Of a DNA stretch of 64,000 nt, positions 26,576-34,511 are shown piece after piece (positions within the stretch are counted from its first letter, which is position 1; each line of letters starts with the position of its first letter). The DNA is from Swingsia samuiensis (GTDB taxonomy: Bacteria > Pseudomonadota > Alphaproteobacteria > Acetobacterales > Acetobacteraceae). A program made the position numbers and the translations under genes. The notes below the pieces were generated by a model. That model searched no databases and had not been told where the DNA came from. It saw only the letters and a list, made by a program, of their open reading frames with translations. The stretch is from positions 277,501-341,500 of the forward strand of contig NZ_CP038141.1 of NCBI RefSeq assembly GCF_006542355.1, given 5' to 3'.

Positions 26576-26613
26576 CCTCCCGAGAGATAAGCCATAGTTA
26601 TTATCTCGGGAGG
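26576..26613. terminator. hairpin between convergent FKBP gene and tdk
   Basis: A perfect ten-base inverted repeat, CCTCCCGAGA (26576-26585) and TCTCGGGAGG (26604-26613), spans the tdk stop codon. There is no T-tract, so it may stop transcription poorly or act as a 3' stabiliser. Confidence 0.4.
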
Positions 26614-27137
26614 CTCCAATGTCGATCACAACGAGCCTGATACATTTCCTGATCCCCTGTTTGCAGTCTCTGACCTGTCTCCAGTATCTTTGCTGTCCAA
26701 GACGCAGGATGGGAGCACACTGAACATTCAGCCTTCAAATGCACAACGTCATCAGCAATACATGATAAGTCCCGTACTACGGAAAAAGGCTTCCTCTGGT
26801 AGTCCGTATCAAGACCAGCGACCGCTATAAATCCTCCAGAATTTTTAAAACTCTCTAACTCAGCAATAATATTCCCCTGATAATAGGGTGCTGTCATAAA
26901 CTGAAACTCATCCAATATAATTTCGGAAGAATAACGCGCTATATCTGGCCATTTTGTAATAGAAAGTGCCTTTTTCTGGATCCCATTTCGACTGGCCAAG
27001 AATGAGCCATCTCGTGTATCAAATACCGGTTTTAATATAAGGGCTTTGGGGTATTCCTCTGCAATAGCAAGCAAATGAGCTGATTTTCCCGAAAACATTG
27101 GCCCAACATACAATTCCAAACGGCCCTTTTTATTCAT
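26601..27137 (-). CDS. tdk: thymidine kinase
   Basis: A type II (TK1-like) thymidine kinase, 178 aa, phosphorylating thymidine for salvage. The P-loop GPMFSGKS is at residues 12-19, the DEFQF Asp/Glu motif follows at the expected spacing, and the C-terminal zinc site is seen as CSVC and ARCDRH. The lid/substrate segment VAGLDTDYQRKPF is conserved. It lies alone on the minus strand between an FKBP gene and a cytochrome gene. The 3' end overlaps a strong hairpin. Confidence 0.9.
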   Translation of the reverse strand: MNKKGRLELYVGPMFSGKSAHLLAIAEEYPKALILKPVFDTRDGSFLASRNGIQKKALSITKWPDIARYSSEIILDEFQFMTAPYYQGNIIAELESFKNSGGFIAVAGLDTDYQRKPFSVVRDLSCIADDVVHLKAECSVCSHPASWTAKILETGQRLQTGDQEMYQARCDRHWSLPR

Positions 27138-27268
27138 AATCTAGCCCTTACAAAAATGCAGTAATCTACCTTCCAGAACAAAAAGTCACGATATAAACAT
27201 ACCCATCACCCTTTTCCCTACAAGGTCTTTATTATAAGATTAAAGTTCAATAAATGGACCTCCTTCCC

Positions 27269-27718
27269 ATGAAACGCTTTCTTCTTTTTCTATGCATCTC
27301 TTTGGCTTGCTGTGGAAAGAAATCTCCGGGGCAGACGGCTTATGGCCCTAACTGCGGAATTTGCCATCATGGTGGAAAAGGTATGCCGGGTGAAATCCCA
27401 CCTCTTGTTGGGCGACTAGATATTATCGCCCAATCCCCTGAAGGGCGGCGCTATCTAGCCGATGTACTCCTCAATGGTTTACATGGACCATTCACAACAC
27501 AAGGCTATACTTATAATTATAGCATGCCTTCTTTTCGTGATCGTTTAAATGATCAGGAAATTTCTGAAATTCTTAATTGGCTTATTTCTCGTGGTGAGAC
27601 TAAACCTTCTCCAATTATTACGCCTCAGGATATTGCCCACGCTCGCCTCCTCTCTGGGGACCCTGCCTTAACCTACAAAGAGCGTCAGAACCTTAACCTC
27701 AAACATCCTCTTCCTTAA
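27269..27718 (+). CDS. monohaem cytochrome c, membrane-anchored or periplasmic
   Basis: A 149-aa exported cytochrome. ATG 27269 gives a signal MKRFLLFLCISLACC; a lipobox-like LACC could lipidate it, but the sequence is not ideal. The haem motif CGICHH places Cys29, Cys32 and His33, and Met86 in YNYSMPSFRDRL is a plausible sixth ligand. The layout (CxxCH near the N-terminus, MPSF late, ISEILNWL helix at the end) is that of class I cytochromes feeding or accepting from periplasmic dehydrogenases. Partner unknown. It runs into trpS 21 bp later. Confidence 0.8.
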   Translation: MKRFLLFLCISLACCGKKSPGQTAYGPNCGICHHGGKGMPGEIPPLVGRLDIIAQSPEGRRYLADVLLNGLHGPFTTQGYTYNYSMPSFRDRLNDQEISEILNWLISRGETKPSPIITPQDIAHARLLSGDPALTYKERQNLNLKHPLP

Positions 27719-27738
27719 CTCTATCAACAGAAGATCTC

Positions 27739-28728
27739 ATGCAACGCGTATTTTCCGGTATTCAGCCTACAGGCATTCCCCATCTTGGTAATTATCTTGG
27801 AGCTATCCGTAACTGGGTGAAACTTCAATCTGACCATGATTGTATCTTTTGCCTTGTCGATATGCATTCCATCACTATGCCATGGTCTCCAGAAGAACTC
27901 CGGCAACAAACGCTTGGATCTGCTGCTTGCCTTCTCGCTGCGGGGATTGAACCAACACGGCTATATAACCAATCCGCTGTCAGCGCACATGCGCGTCTAG
28001 GATGGATTTTCAATTGTGTTGCACGGTTAGGCTGGCTCAACCGCATGACTCAATTTAAAGATAAAGCGGGAAAGAACAGAGAAAATCATTCAGCAGGTCT
28101 GTATGTTTATCCTAACCTCATGGCGGCGGATATTCTCGCTTTTCATGCAACGCGTATTCCTGTTGGTGATGATCAAAAGCAACATATTGAACTTGCCAAT
28201 GATATCGCACAAAAATTCAATCATGATATGGGAGTTGATTTCTTCCCAGAAATCGAAGCATTTATTCCCCCCGCTGCTGCACGCGTTATGAGCTTACGTG
28301 ACGGAAGCAAAAAGATGTCCAAGTCTGATCCGTCAGAACAAAGCCGCATTGTTTTAACCGACACAGCTGATGAAATTGCTCTTAAAATACGGCGCGCCAA
28401 AACCGACCCAGAGCCTTTGCCAAGTGAGATCGATGGTCTGGCTGAAAGGCCAGAGGCACGTAACCTAGTCACAATTTATGCTGCCATGTCAGAAACAACA
28501 CCTGAAGCCATCTTGCAACAATTTGGCGGTGAAGGCTTTGGTCAATTTAAATCTGCTTTAACGGACTTACTTGTCGCCAAGCTGGCTCCAGTGGCGACCG
28601 AAACTCAGCACTTACTCAAAAATAAAGATCATCTTATTTCTGTTCTTCGTACAGGTGCCGAACATGCACGCAGCATTTCTGAACCTATCGTTCAGGAAGC
28701 AGAAAAACTCGTTGGTTTTATTCGCTAA
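27739..28728 (+). CDS. trpS: tryptophanyl-tRNA synthetase
   Basis: A class Ic aminoacyl-tRNA synthetase of 329 aa, the usual bacterial size. The HIGH-type signature is PTGIPHLGN (residues ~10-18) and the KMSKS loop is KKMSKSD (~190-196). Motifs CLVDMHSITMP and VGDDQKQHIELAND bind tryptophan and adenylate. It is 21 bp from the cytochrome gene and convergent with lpxB, with a 13-bp inverted repeat between the two stops. Confidence 0.96.
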   Translation: MQRVFSGIQPTGIPHLGNYLGAIRNWVKLQSDHDCIFCLVDMHSITMPWSPEELRQQTLGSAACLLAAGIEPTRLYNQSAVSAHARLGWIFNCVARLGWLNRMTQFKDKAGKNRENHSAGLYVYPNLMAADILAFHATRIPVGDDQKQHIELANDIAQKFNHDMGVDFFPEIEAFIPPAAARVMSLRDGSKKMSKSDPSEQSRIVLTDTADEIALKIRRAKTDPEPLPSEIDGLAERPEARNLVTIYAAMSETTPEAILQQFGGEGFGQFKSALTDLLVAKLAPVATETQHLLKNKDHLISVLRTGAEHARSISEPIVQEAEKLVGFIR

Positions 28729-28735
28729 ATTTCTC

Positions 28736-28772
28736 CCTCTTGGATGAATGTTATTGCTTTTCATCCAAGAGG
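28736..28772. terminator. hairpin between convergent trpS and lpxB
   Basis: A perfect 13-base inverted repeat (28736-28748 with 28760-28772, loop of 11) begins eight bases after the trpS stop and includes the lpxB 3' end. The downstream tail on the plus strand is T-rich only in part (TCTAAAATTTCTTC). Confidence 0.5.
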
Positions 28773-29980
28773 TCTAAAATTTCTTCTGCAGCAGCATCTG
28801 CTGGAGTTTTATCTCCCCCGGGAGACAGCATTTCTGGCAGTTTACTGAATGCGGTACGCTGCTTTGCGATTTCGTTTTGGTCTTCAAGCAGCTTAATAAC
28901 CACCCCAGCCAGCTTCTGTGGAGTACAGTTTTCCTGAAGCATTTCAGGAACCACTTCCTGCTGGCTTAAAATATTCACCATTGCAACATATGGCACTTTA
29001 ATCATACGGCGGACGATAGCTGCCGTTATTGGATTAACACGATACGTCACCACCATGGGAACATTCCCCATCGCCAGCTCTAAGGTTGATGTCCCAGATT
29101 TGGTTAAAGCACACTGAGCCGCAGCAAACGCATCATGCTTATCGTGAATATCCGTTACAACATAAGGGTGAACATCCCACTTCCGTATCATCTGACGAAT
29201 AGCAGGTGCAATAACTGGAGCAATCGGAATAACAGGGCAAATATCAGGATATTTCTTTTTAAGAATATCCAGCATTTTACGAAAAACTGGTAATAAACGA
29301 GACGCTTCCGAGCGTCGGCTTCCTGGCATGAGAATAACGATTGGAGCGTCTTTAGGAATATCATGCCGCTTACGGAAGCGATCTCCCTCTCCTTGCCTCA
29401 CACCCGATTGTAAAACAGGATGCCCTACAAAGTGGGCTTCTATTCCCCTCTCAGCGAACCATTCTTTCTCAAAAGGCAACAAGCACAAGAGACGGTCCCA
29501 TAGCCCAGGGAACTCTTTTACCCGGTTTTCACGCCAAGCCCACACTTGAGGCGCAACATAATGAACGCGCTTAATTCCAAGATGTTCTATTTTCTGGAGC
29601 AAACGCAGAGCAAAACCGGGGCTATCAATCGTCACGATAAGGTCTGGCTTACGTAATTCGATATCTTGTACGCATTCCAGTAAACGCTGGGAAAGCATTC
29701 TCACCCGTGGCAGAACTTCAACCAGTCCCATCACGGCAAGATCACTCATAGGAAACAGACTTTGAAGCCCTAATGCTCCCATTCGTCCACCGCCAACACC
29801 AGCGAACACCAGCGTTGGGTCTTTAGCAGCCAAAGCGAGCATTAATCGCGCACCAATAACATCTCCACTGGCCTCTCCAGCCAAAATCCAAATCACACGT
29901 CCATGCTGTGGCAAAACATTTTTTTCAGATGTTTCGATCGGTGCACTGGACTGTTTTTTGAATTTAGAGAAGAACTTCAT
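28751..29980 (-). CDS. lpxB: lipid A disaccharide synthase
   Basis: A GT19 glycosyltransferase, 409 aa, joining UDP-2,3-diacylglucosamine and lipid X during lipid A assembly at the inner membrane. Signatures are WILAGEASGDVIGARLM, FAGVGGGRMGALGLQSLFPMSDLAVMG, HYVAPQVWAWRENR, FVGHPVLQ and LMPGSRRSE. The start overlaps the pheT stop by ATGA (29977-29980), so it belongs to the rpmI-rplT-pheS-pheT transcript. That is unusual company, since lpxB normally lies with lpxA-lpxI. The first ~25 residues are a charged, Gln/Lys-rich tail. Confidence 0.94.
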   Translation of the reverse strand: MKFFSKFKKQSSAPIETSEKNVLPQHGRVIWILAGEASGDVIGARLMLALAAKDPTLVFAGVGGGRMGALGLQSLFPMSDLAVMGLVEVLPRVRMLSQRLLECVQDIELRKPDLIVTIDSPGFALRLLQKIEHLGIKRVHYVAPQVWAWRENRVKEFPGLWDRLLCLLPFEKEWFAERGIEAHFVGHPVLQSGVRQGEGDRFRKRHDIPKDAPIVILMPGSRRSEASRLLPVFRKMLDILKKKYPDICPVIPIAPVIAPAIRQMIRKWDVHPYVVTDIHDKHDAFAAAQCALTKSGTSTLELAMGNVPMVVTYRVNPITAAIVRRMIKVPYVAMVNILSQQEVVPEMLQENCTPQKLAGVVIKLLEDQNEIAKQRTAFSKLPEMLSPGGDKTPADAAAEEILDLLDEKQ

Positions 29981-32448
29981 CGACGCAACACAGCTCCTGT
30001 CGCTTTCAGAACAGCGGCCTCAATCGCTTGAGACACCGCTTCAAGGCGCGCATCTGTCAAGCTTTCTGTCTGAGGTTGTAGCGTAACCTCTATTCCGAGA
30101 GATCGGTACCCTTCTGGAAGAGTTTTGCCCTCAAAGATGTCAAACAATCTTACATCCTGAATCAGATTCCGATCTCCAGCACGCACCGCTTTGATAACAG
30201 CTTGTGCCTCAACATCATTCTTTACCAAAAAGGCAAAATCACGGCGTACAGGTTGTAATGTTGACAGAACAATAGACGTTTTACGCTTTGCTTTAGGCAA
30301 CGGCACCTTATCAAGGTACAACTCAAACGCAACAACTGTTCCGCTTAATCCTAGAGTACGAACCACACGTGGATGTAACTCCCCAAAACTGCCTAATACC
30401 AGCTTAGGGCCTTGCGTTACATTCCCCGCACGACCGGGATGATAAAACATCGGAAGATGATCTGTCGTCACTTGTAAGGATGCTTCAGGAACCCCTAAAG
30501 CATTCAACGCAGCGAACAAGTCAGCCTTGGCCTCCCAAATACTCGCATCCTGAGCAGATTTTCCCGGTTCTCTGGCCGTTAAACCGCCCCTCAACCCTGC
30601 TAATCTGAGGTGCTGCCCCTCTCCATCAAAACAAGGACCAAGTTCAAAAAGCGCAGCTTCTCCTGAGAAGCCCAACCCTCTCGCAAGATTGCGGCTTAAA
30701 GCCTTGGCTAAATTAACTAATGGTGTTGGCCGTAACTGATTTAAATCCGTAGCGATTGGATTTAATAAACGCTGGCTTTCTGGAACCTCTCCAAACAACA
30801 CAGCATCATCATATGCGACAAATGAAAAGCCAACGGTCTCCATCAATCCACGTTCAGCACAAACACGCCGCAAGAGTGTGGAGCGTGCTTGTTTGGGCGT
30901 AACAGCCGAAGGAGGAACTAAACTGAGTTGAGGCAATGCGACTGGCTCAACATTATCTAGTCCATAAAGACGAAGAATTTCTTCTATAAGATCATTCTCT
31001 GCCTCCATCCGCTCTACATGCGCAGCAGCTTTCCGAGCAATGACCTCATCAAGAGTAACGCCCTGAGACAGGAACTTTCCAGAAGCAACATCATTCCGCC
31101 AAGAAGGCACTGAAAGCGTTACACTTTCATCATTTTGTTCAACAACCTCAAAGCCTAAATGCTCTAATGAACGAATAGCCTCATCAGGTTGAATTTTTAC
31201 ACCCCCAAGCGTTTCTAACCGTTCAAAACGAAGGGTCGCCGTACGCTCCCATTGAGGCAGAGCCCCCACTTCTGTGACTTCGCTGGCTTCTCCACCACAC
31301 AGTTCTTGGATCATCCCTGTCGCAGCTTCAAGACCATTGCGCACAAGCGCAGGATCAATCCCTCTTTCGTAACGCTGGCGTGCATCCGTATGAACGCCTA
31401 AACGACGCCCTGTTAATGCAATCTTTACAGGATCAAAAAGTGCTGCTTCAATGAAAACATCTGTCGTATTTTCATCTACGCCACTTGATTTCCCGCCGAT
31501 AATTCCCGCTAGAGACTGCACCCCAGCATCATCCACGATAACAAGATCGTCCGTTCCTAGAACATATTCATGATCATCAAGAGCGGTGAAGGTTTCACGT
31601 GCAGCCTGCGTCACGGTCAACACATTCCCAGACAATTTGGCTACATCAAAAACATGGAGAGGTCGTCCCAAATCATATGTTAAATAATTTGTTACGTCGA
31701 CCAAAGCTGAAATCGGCTTTACACCGACAGCCTTCAGCCTTTTCTGAAGCCATTCAGGGCTTGGACCGTTTTTTACCCCGCGAACAATGCGTCCAACGAC
31801 GAAATAACAGCCCTCCTCATCCTTCTTCCATGTAATAGAGGGTTCAAATTTGCCTTCAACAGCCTCCGTCAGAAATGGCTTTAAATGACCAATCCCTGAA
31901 GCGGCAAGATCACGCGCAATGCCGCGGATACTTAAGGCATCCCCTCGGTTAGGTGTAATCGATATTTCTATAACCGGGTCATCTAAATCGGCATAAACCG
32001 CATAAGGCTCTCCAATCGGAGCCGTTGGAGAAAGCTCGGCAATACCACCTGTTTCCTCACCAAGGCCTAACTCTTTAAGTGAGCAGAGCATGCCTCCACT
32101 CTCTTCCCCCCGGATCTTCCCTTTTTTTATCGTGATATCCAGTCCGGGAACATAAGTCCCTGGAGGTGCAAAAATTACATGCAATCCCGCGCGCGCATTG
32201 GGAGCACCACATACAACCTGTAAATCTTCATAACCTGCACCCGCAGCGACACGACATAACTGCAGCCGATCTGCATCTGGATGCGGGTGTGCTTCCTTAA
32301 TTTTTGCAGTCCTGAAACCTGCCAGTTTCTGAGCTGGGTTTTCAACACTCTCAACTTCAAGGCCAATTTTATTAAGACGAGCACAAATCTCATCAAGGGA
32401 GGCCGTAAAGTCCAAATGCTCACGTAGCCAAGACAGAGAAAATTTCAT
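29977..32448 (-). CDS. pheT: phenylalanyl-tRNA synthetase beta subunit
   Basis: The large subunit of the alpha2-beta2 enzyme, 823 aa. The N-terminal tRNA-binding OB fold (residues ~40-150) has HPHPDADRLQLCRV. B3/B4 editing region, B5 and the C-terminal ferredoxin-fold anticodon domain (~730-823, TLQPVRRDFAFLV and SLTDARLEAVSQ) are all present. It starts one base after the pheS stop and ends overlapping lpxB. Confidence 0.96.
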   Translation of the reverse strand: MKFSLSWLREHLDFTASLDEICARLNKIGLEVESVENPAQKLAGFRTAKIKEAHPHPDADRLQLCRVAAGAGYEDLQVVCGAPNARAGLHVIFAPPGTYVPGLDITIKKGKIRGEESGGMLCSLKELGLGEETGGIAELSPTAPIGEPYAVYADLDDPVIEISITPNRGDALSIRGIARDLAASGIGHLKPFLTEAVEGKFEPSITWKKDEEGCYFVVGRIVRGVKNGPSPEWLQKRLKAVGVKPISALVDVTNYLTYDLGRPLHVFDVAKLSGNVLTVTQAARETFTALDDHEYVLGTDDLVIVDDAGVQSLAGIIGGKSSGVDENTTDVFIEAALFDPVKIALTGRRLGVHTDARQRYERGIDPALVRNGLEAATGMIQELCGGEASEVTEVGALPQWERTATLRFERLETLGGVKIQPDEAIRSLEHLGFEVVEQNDESVTLSVPSWRNDVASGKFLSQGVTLDEVIARKAAAHVERMEAENDLIEEILRLYGLDNVEPVALPQLSLVPPSAVTPKQARSTLLRRVCAERGLMETVGFSFVAYDDAVLFGEVPESQRLLNPIATDLNQLRPTPLVNLAKALSRNLARGLGFSGEAALFELGPCFDGEGQHLRLAGLRGGLTAREPGKSAQDASIWEAKADLFAALNALGVPEASLQVTTDHLPMFYHPGRAGNVTQGPKLVLGSFGELHPRVVRTLGLSGTVVAFELYLDKVPLPKAKRKTSIVLSTLQPVRRDFAFLVKNDVEAQAVIKAVRAGDRNLIQDVRLFDIFEGKTLPEGYRSLGIEVTLQPQTESLTDARLEAVSQAIEAAVLKATGAVLRR

Positions 32449-32449
32449 C

Positions 32450-33529
32450 TTAAAATCCCTCCGTCAATGTCGCAGGAGATAGGGCAGAAAATCCGTAATG
32501 CCGTAACCAACGAAGGTCACTTTCGTAAAATGAGCGTAAGTCAGGAATGCCATTTTTTAACATCGCCAAACGTTCAATCCCCATTCCAAAAGCAAATCCT
32601 TGCCATTCTGTTGGATCAATCCCACAATTTGCTAAAACCCGAGGATGAACCATTCCAGAACCCAGAACCTCTAACCAATCCGATCCACCACCTATTTCAC
32701 CTGTCGCTTTTGACCAGCCAATATCCACTTCCATTGAAGGTTCTGTAAAAGGAAAATAAGAGGCTCTAAAACGTACTGGCAAATTCGGTTTATCAAAATA
32801 AACTCTTAAAAATTCAATCAAACAGCCCTTTAGATGACCAAGCGTAATGTGCCGATCAATCACCAAGCCCTCACATTGATGGAACATTGGAGAATGCGTC
32901 GCATCATGGTCCGCACGGTAAGTGCGTCCGGGAGCGATGATACGAATAGGCGGCTTTTGTGTCATCATCGTACGGATTTGCACACCGGACGTCTGGGTTC
33001 GAAGAACGCGTGGCTCTTCCCCTTCTGCTTTCGGTGGCAAATAGAAAGTGTCATGCTCTGTACGAGCAGGATGATGATCCGGCGTATTAAGGGCCGAAAA
33101 GTTATGCCACTGACTTTCAACATCAGGGCCTTCTGCAACAGAAAAACCCATTGATCCGAAAATAGCCGTCATCTCTTCAATGGTTCGGCTAATAGGATGA
33201 ATCGCACCCGCTTTAGTTGAACTAACCGGAAGCGTCACATCAATCCGTTCAGAACTCAGGCGTGCTTGTAAAGCTTCTTCTTCCAGTTCTCGACCGCGCT
33301 CTTCAATAGCTTTTGTCAACTCATCACGAAGGCGGTTTAGTGCTTGGCCTCTTGCTTTTCGCTCTTCTGGCTCAAGCTGGCCTAACTGTTTTAACAAACC
33401 AGTTAATGCACCAGATTTCCCTAATGTTCCTACTCGTATAGCATCCCATTGCACACGATCACGTGCCTCGGAAAGAGCAGTTAGAGTATTATTTTTCAGC
33501 GCGTCGAGATCGTCAGCCATATCGTCCAT
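32450..33529 (-). CDS. pheS: phenylalanyl-tRNA synthetase alpha subunit
   Basis: The catalytic alpha subunit, 359 aa, activating phenylalanine. The N-terminal coiled coil (residues ~1-85) is followed by a class II core: HPISRTIEEMTAIFGSMGF, NTPDHHPARTEHDTFYL, RADHDATHSPMFHQCEGLVID, and GFAFGMGIERLAML (motif 3). Two Met starts (33529 and 33520) are possible, and the second has a slightly better upstream GGA. A strong hairpin sits between rplT and this start. Confidence 0.96.
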   Translation of the reverse strand: MDDMADDLDALKNNTLTALSEARDRVQWDAIRVGTLGKSGALTGLLKQLGQLEPEERKARGQALNRLRDELTKAIEERGRELEEEALQARLSSERIDVTLPVSSTKAGAIHPISRTIEEMTAIFGSMGFSVAEGPDVESQWHNFSALNTPDHHPARTEHDTFYLPPKAEGEEPRVLRTQTSGVQIRTMMTQKPPIRIIAPGRTYRADHDATHSPMFHQCEGLVIDRHITLGHLKGCLIEFLRVYFDKPNLPVRFRASYFPFTEPSMEVDIGWSKATGEIGGGSDWLEVLGSGMVHPRVLANCGIDPTEWQGFAFGMGIERLAMLKNGIPDLRSFYESDLRWLRHYGFSALSPATLTEGF

Positions 33530-33550
33530 CGCTTAACAGCACAAATAGAA

Positions 33551-33582
33551 AGCGGGCTGCCCTGATAACAGAGCAGCCCGCT
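33551..33582 (-). terminator. hairpin between rplT and pheS, terminator or attenuator
   Basis: A ten-base perfect stem (33573-33582 with 33551-33560, loop of 12) is followed on the minus strand by TTCTATTTGTG. It would partly stop transcription leaving rplT. In E. coli the same junction holds the pheM attenuator, but I see no leader peptide with Phe codons here. Confidence 0.55.
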
Positions 33583-33623
33583 GGCTACCAGTCCCTTCAA
33601 AAATTTAAAGGTTCTGATAAAAA

Positions 33624-33980
33624 TTAGCCGAGAGCGGCTTGAGCTTTCTTTACGATCTCTGCGAATGCAGCAGAATCATCAAAAGCTATTGCAGCAAGAA
33701 CCTTACGGTCAATCTGGATTCCAGCTTTATCCAGCCCATTGATAAACTTGCTATATGTCAGACCGTGTTCACGAACTGCCGCATTAATACGTTGAATCCA
33801 CAATGAGCGGAAATCACGCTTTTTGTTACGACGGTCCCGGTATGCATAACGCAGCGCTTTTTCAACGCGCTCCATAGCAATACGATAGTTCGTAGACGAA
33901 CGACCGCGATAACCCTTCGCAAGTTCAAGAACTTTTTTGTGACGGGCGTGCGTCGTTACGCCCCGTTTAACACGTGCCAT
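33624..33980 (-). CDS. rplT: ribosomal protein L20
   Basis: A 118-aa basic large-subunit protein that nucleates 23S assembly and often represses its own operon. The start [21 protein letters not shown] and the middle [42 protein letters not shown] are textbook L20. It follows rpmI by 14 bp. The usual upstream infC (IF3) is not adjacent in this genome. Confidence 0.98.
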   Translation of the reverse strand: MARVKRGVTTHARHKKVLELAKGYRGRSSTNYRIAMERVEKALRYAYRDRRNKKRDFRSLWIQRINAAVREHGLTYSKFINGLDKAGIQIDRKVLAAIAFDDSAAFAEIVKKAQAALG

Positions 33981-33994
33981 ATTACCTTATCTCC

Positions 33995-34198
33995 TTACGA
34001 AAGCCCGTAGGGTGCCCACTGCTTAACTGTTTTTGCGTCCATTTCTGTCATGGTTTGAGGACCACGATTAGTACGCTTCATTTTTTTCGGGCGGTTGATA
34101 AGGCCGTGGCGCTTGTTACCCGGTCCACATGTGACTTTGCCTGTAGCGGTAATTTTAAACCGCTTTTTGACCGATGACTTGGTCTTCATCTTGGGCAT
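33995..34198 (-). CDS. rpmI: ribosomal protein L35
   Basis: A 67-aa basic protein starting at ATG 34198 ([20 protein letters not shown]), the standard L35 N-terminus, with GAAGGAGA before it; a start at 34213 adds five unlikely residues. It is the first gene of the transcript. In E. coli infC precedes it, but here there is only an intergenic region and then the divergent glucose dehydrogenase gene. Confidence 0.97.
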   Translation of the reverse strand: MPKMKTKSSVKKRFKITATGKVTCGPGNKRHGLINRPKKMKRTNRGPQTMTEMDAKTVKQWAPYGLS

Positions 34199-34511
34199 TT
34201 CGGTCTCCTTCACCGTAAAACGATTAGTCTGACAGTTATCTTACAACGCATCAGATTATACGGCCGGGCATGCCACATTTGGCCCGGACGCGTATGGTGC
34301 GCGATTCTCTACCCTATCTGCCTCTTCAGGCCAAGAACTTTATTTTATAATAAGAGAAATTAATGTTTTGTGTGTTTTTTATTAAAATTTAGTATGATAC
34401 TCACAATGACGTGAGCAACATGACGCTTATGACATCTTGACCCGATGAGCATAATCATGTGTTTTTCAACAGTTCAAGTGCTATATCCGAAATAACAACT
34501 CTAGGGAAATT
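34199..34511. other. 313-bp divergent control region, rpmI / glucose dehydrogenase
   Basis: No ORF or RNA gene is seen. On the minus side it holds the rpmI leader and promoter. A GC-rich inverted repeat, CCGGGC (34264-34269) with GCCCGG (34282-34287), lies just upstream of the rpmI -10. The half nearer glucose dehydrogenase (34340-34400) is AT-rich, with a TATGAT at 34393-34398 as a candidate -10 and only a poor -35 (TTGTGT, 19 bases upstream). GTGAGCAACATGACGCTTATGAC follows without an obvious operator. Confidence 0.5.
34255..34260 (-). promoter_or_regulatory. -10 element of the rpmI-rplT-pheST-lpxB transcript
   Basis: On the minus strand the sequence reads TATAAT exactly, 57 bases before the rpmI start codon. 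No good -35 lies 16-18 bases upstream; instead the GC-rich inverted repeat 34264-34287 occupies that space, so control may act through it. Confidence 0.4.
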
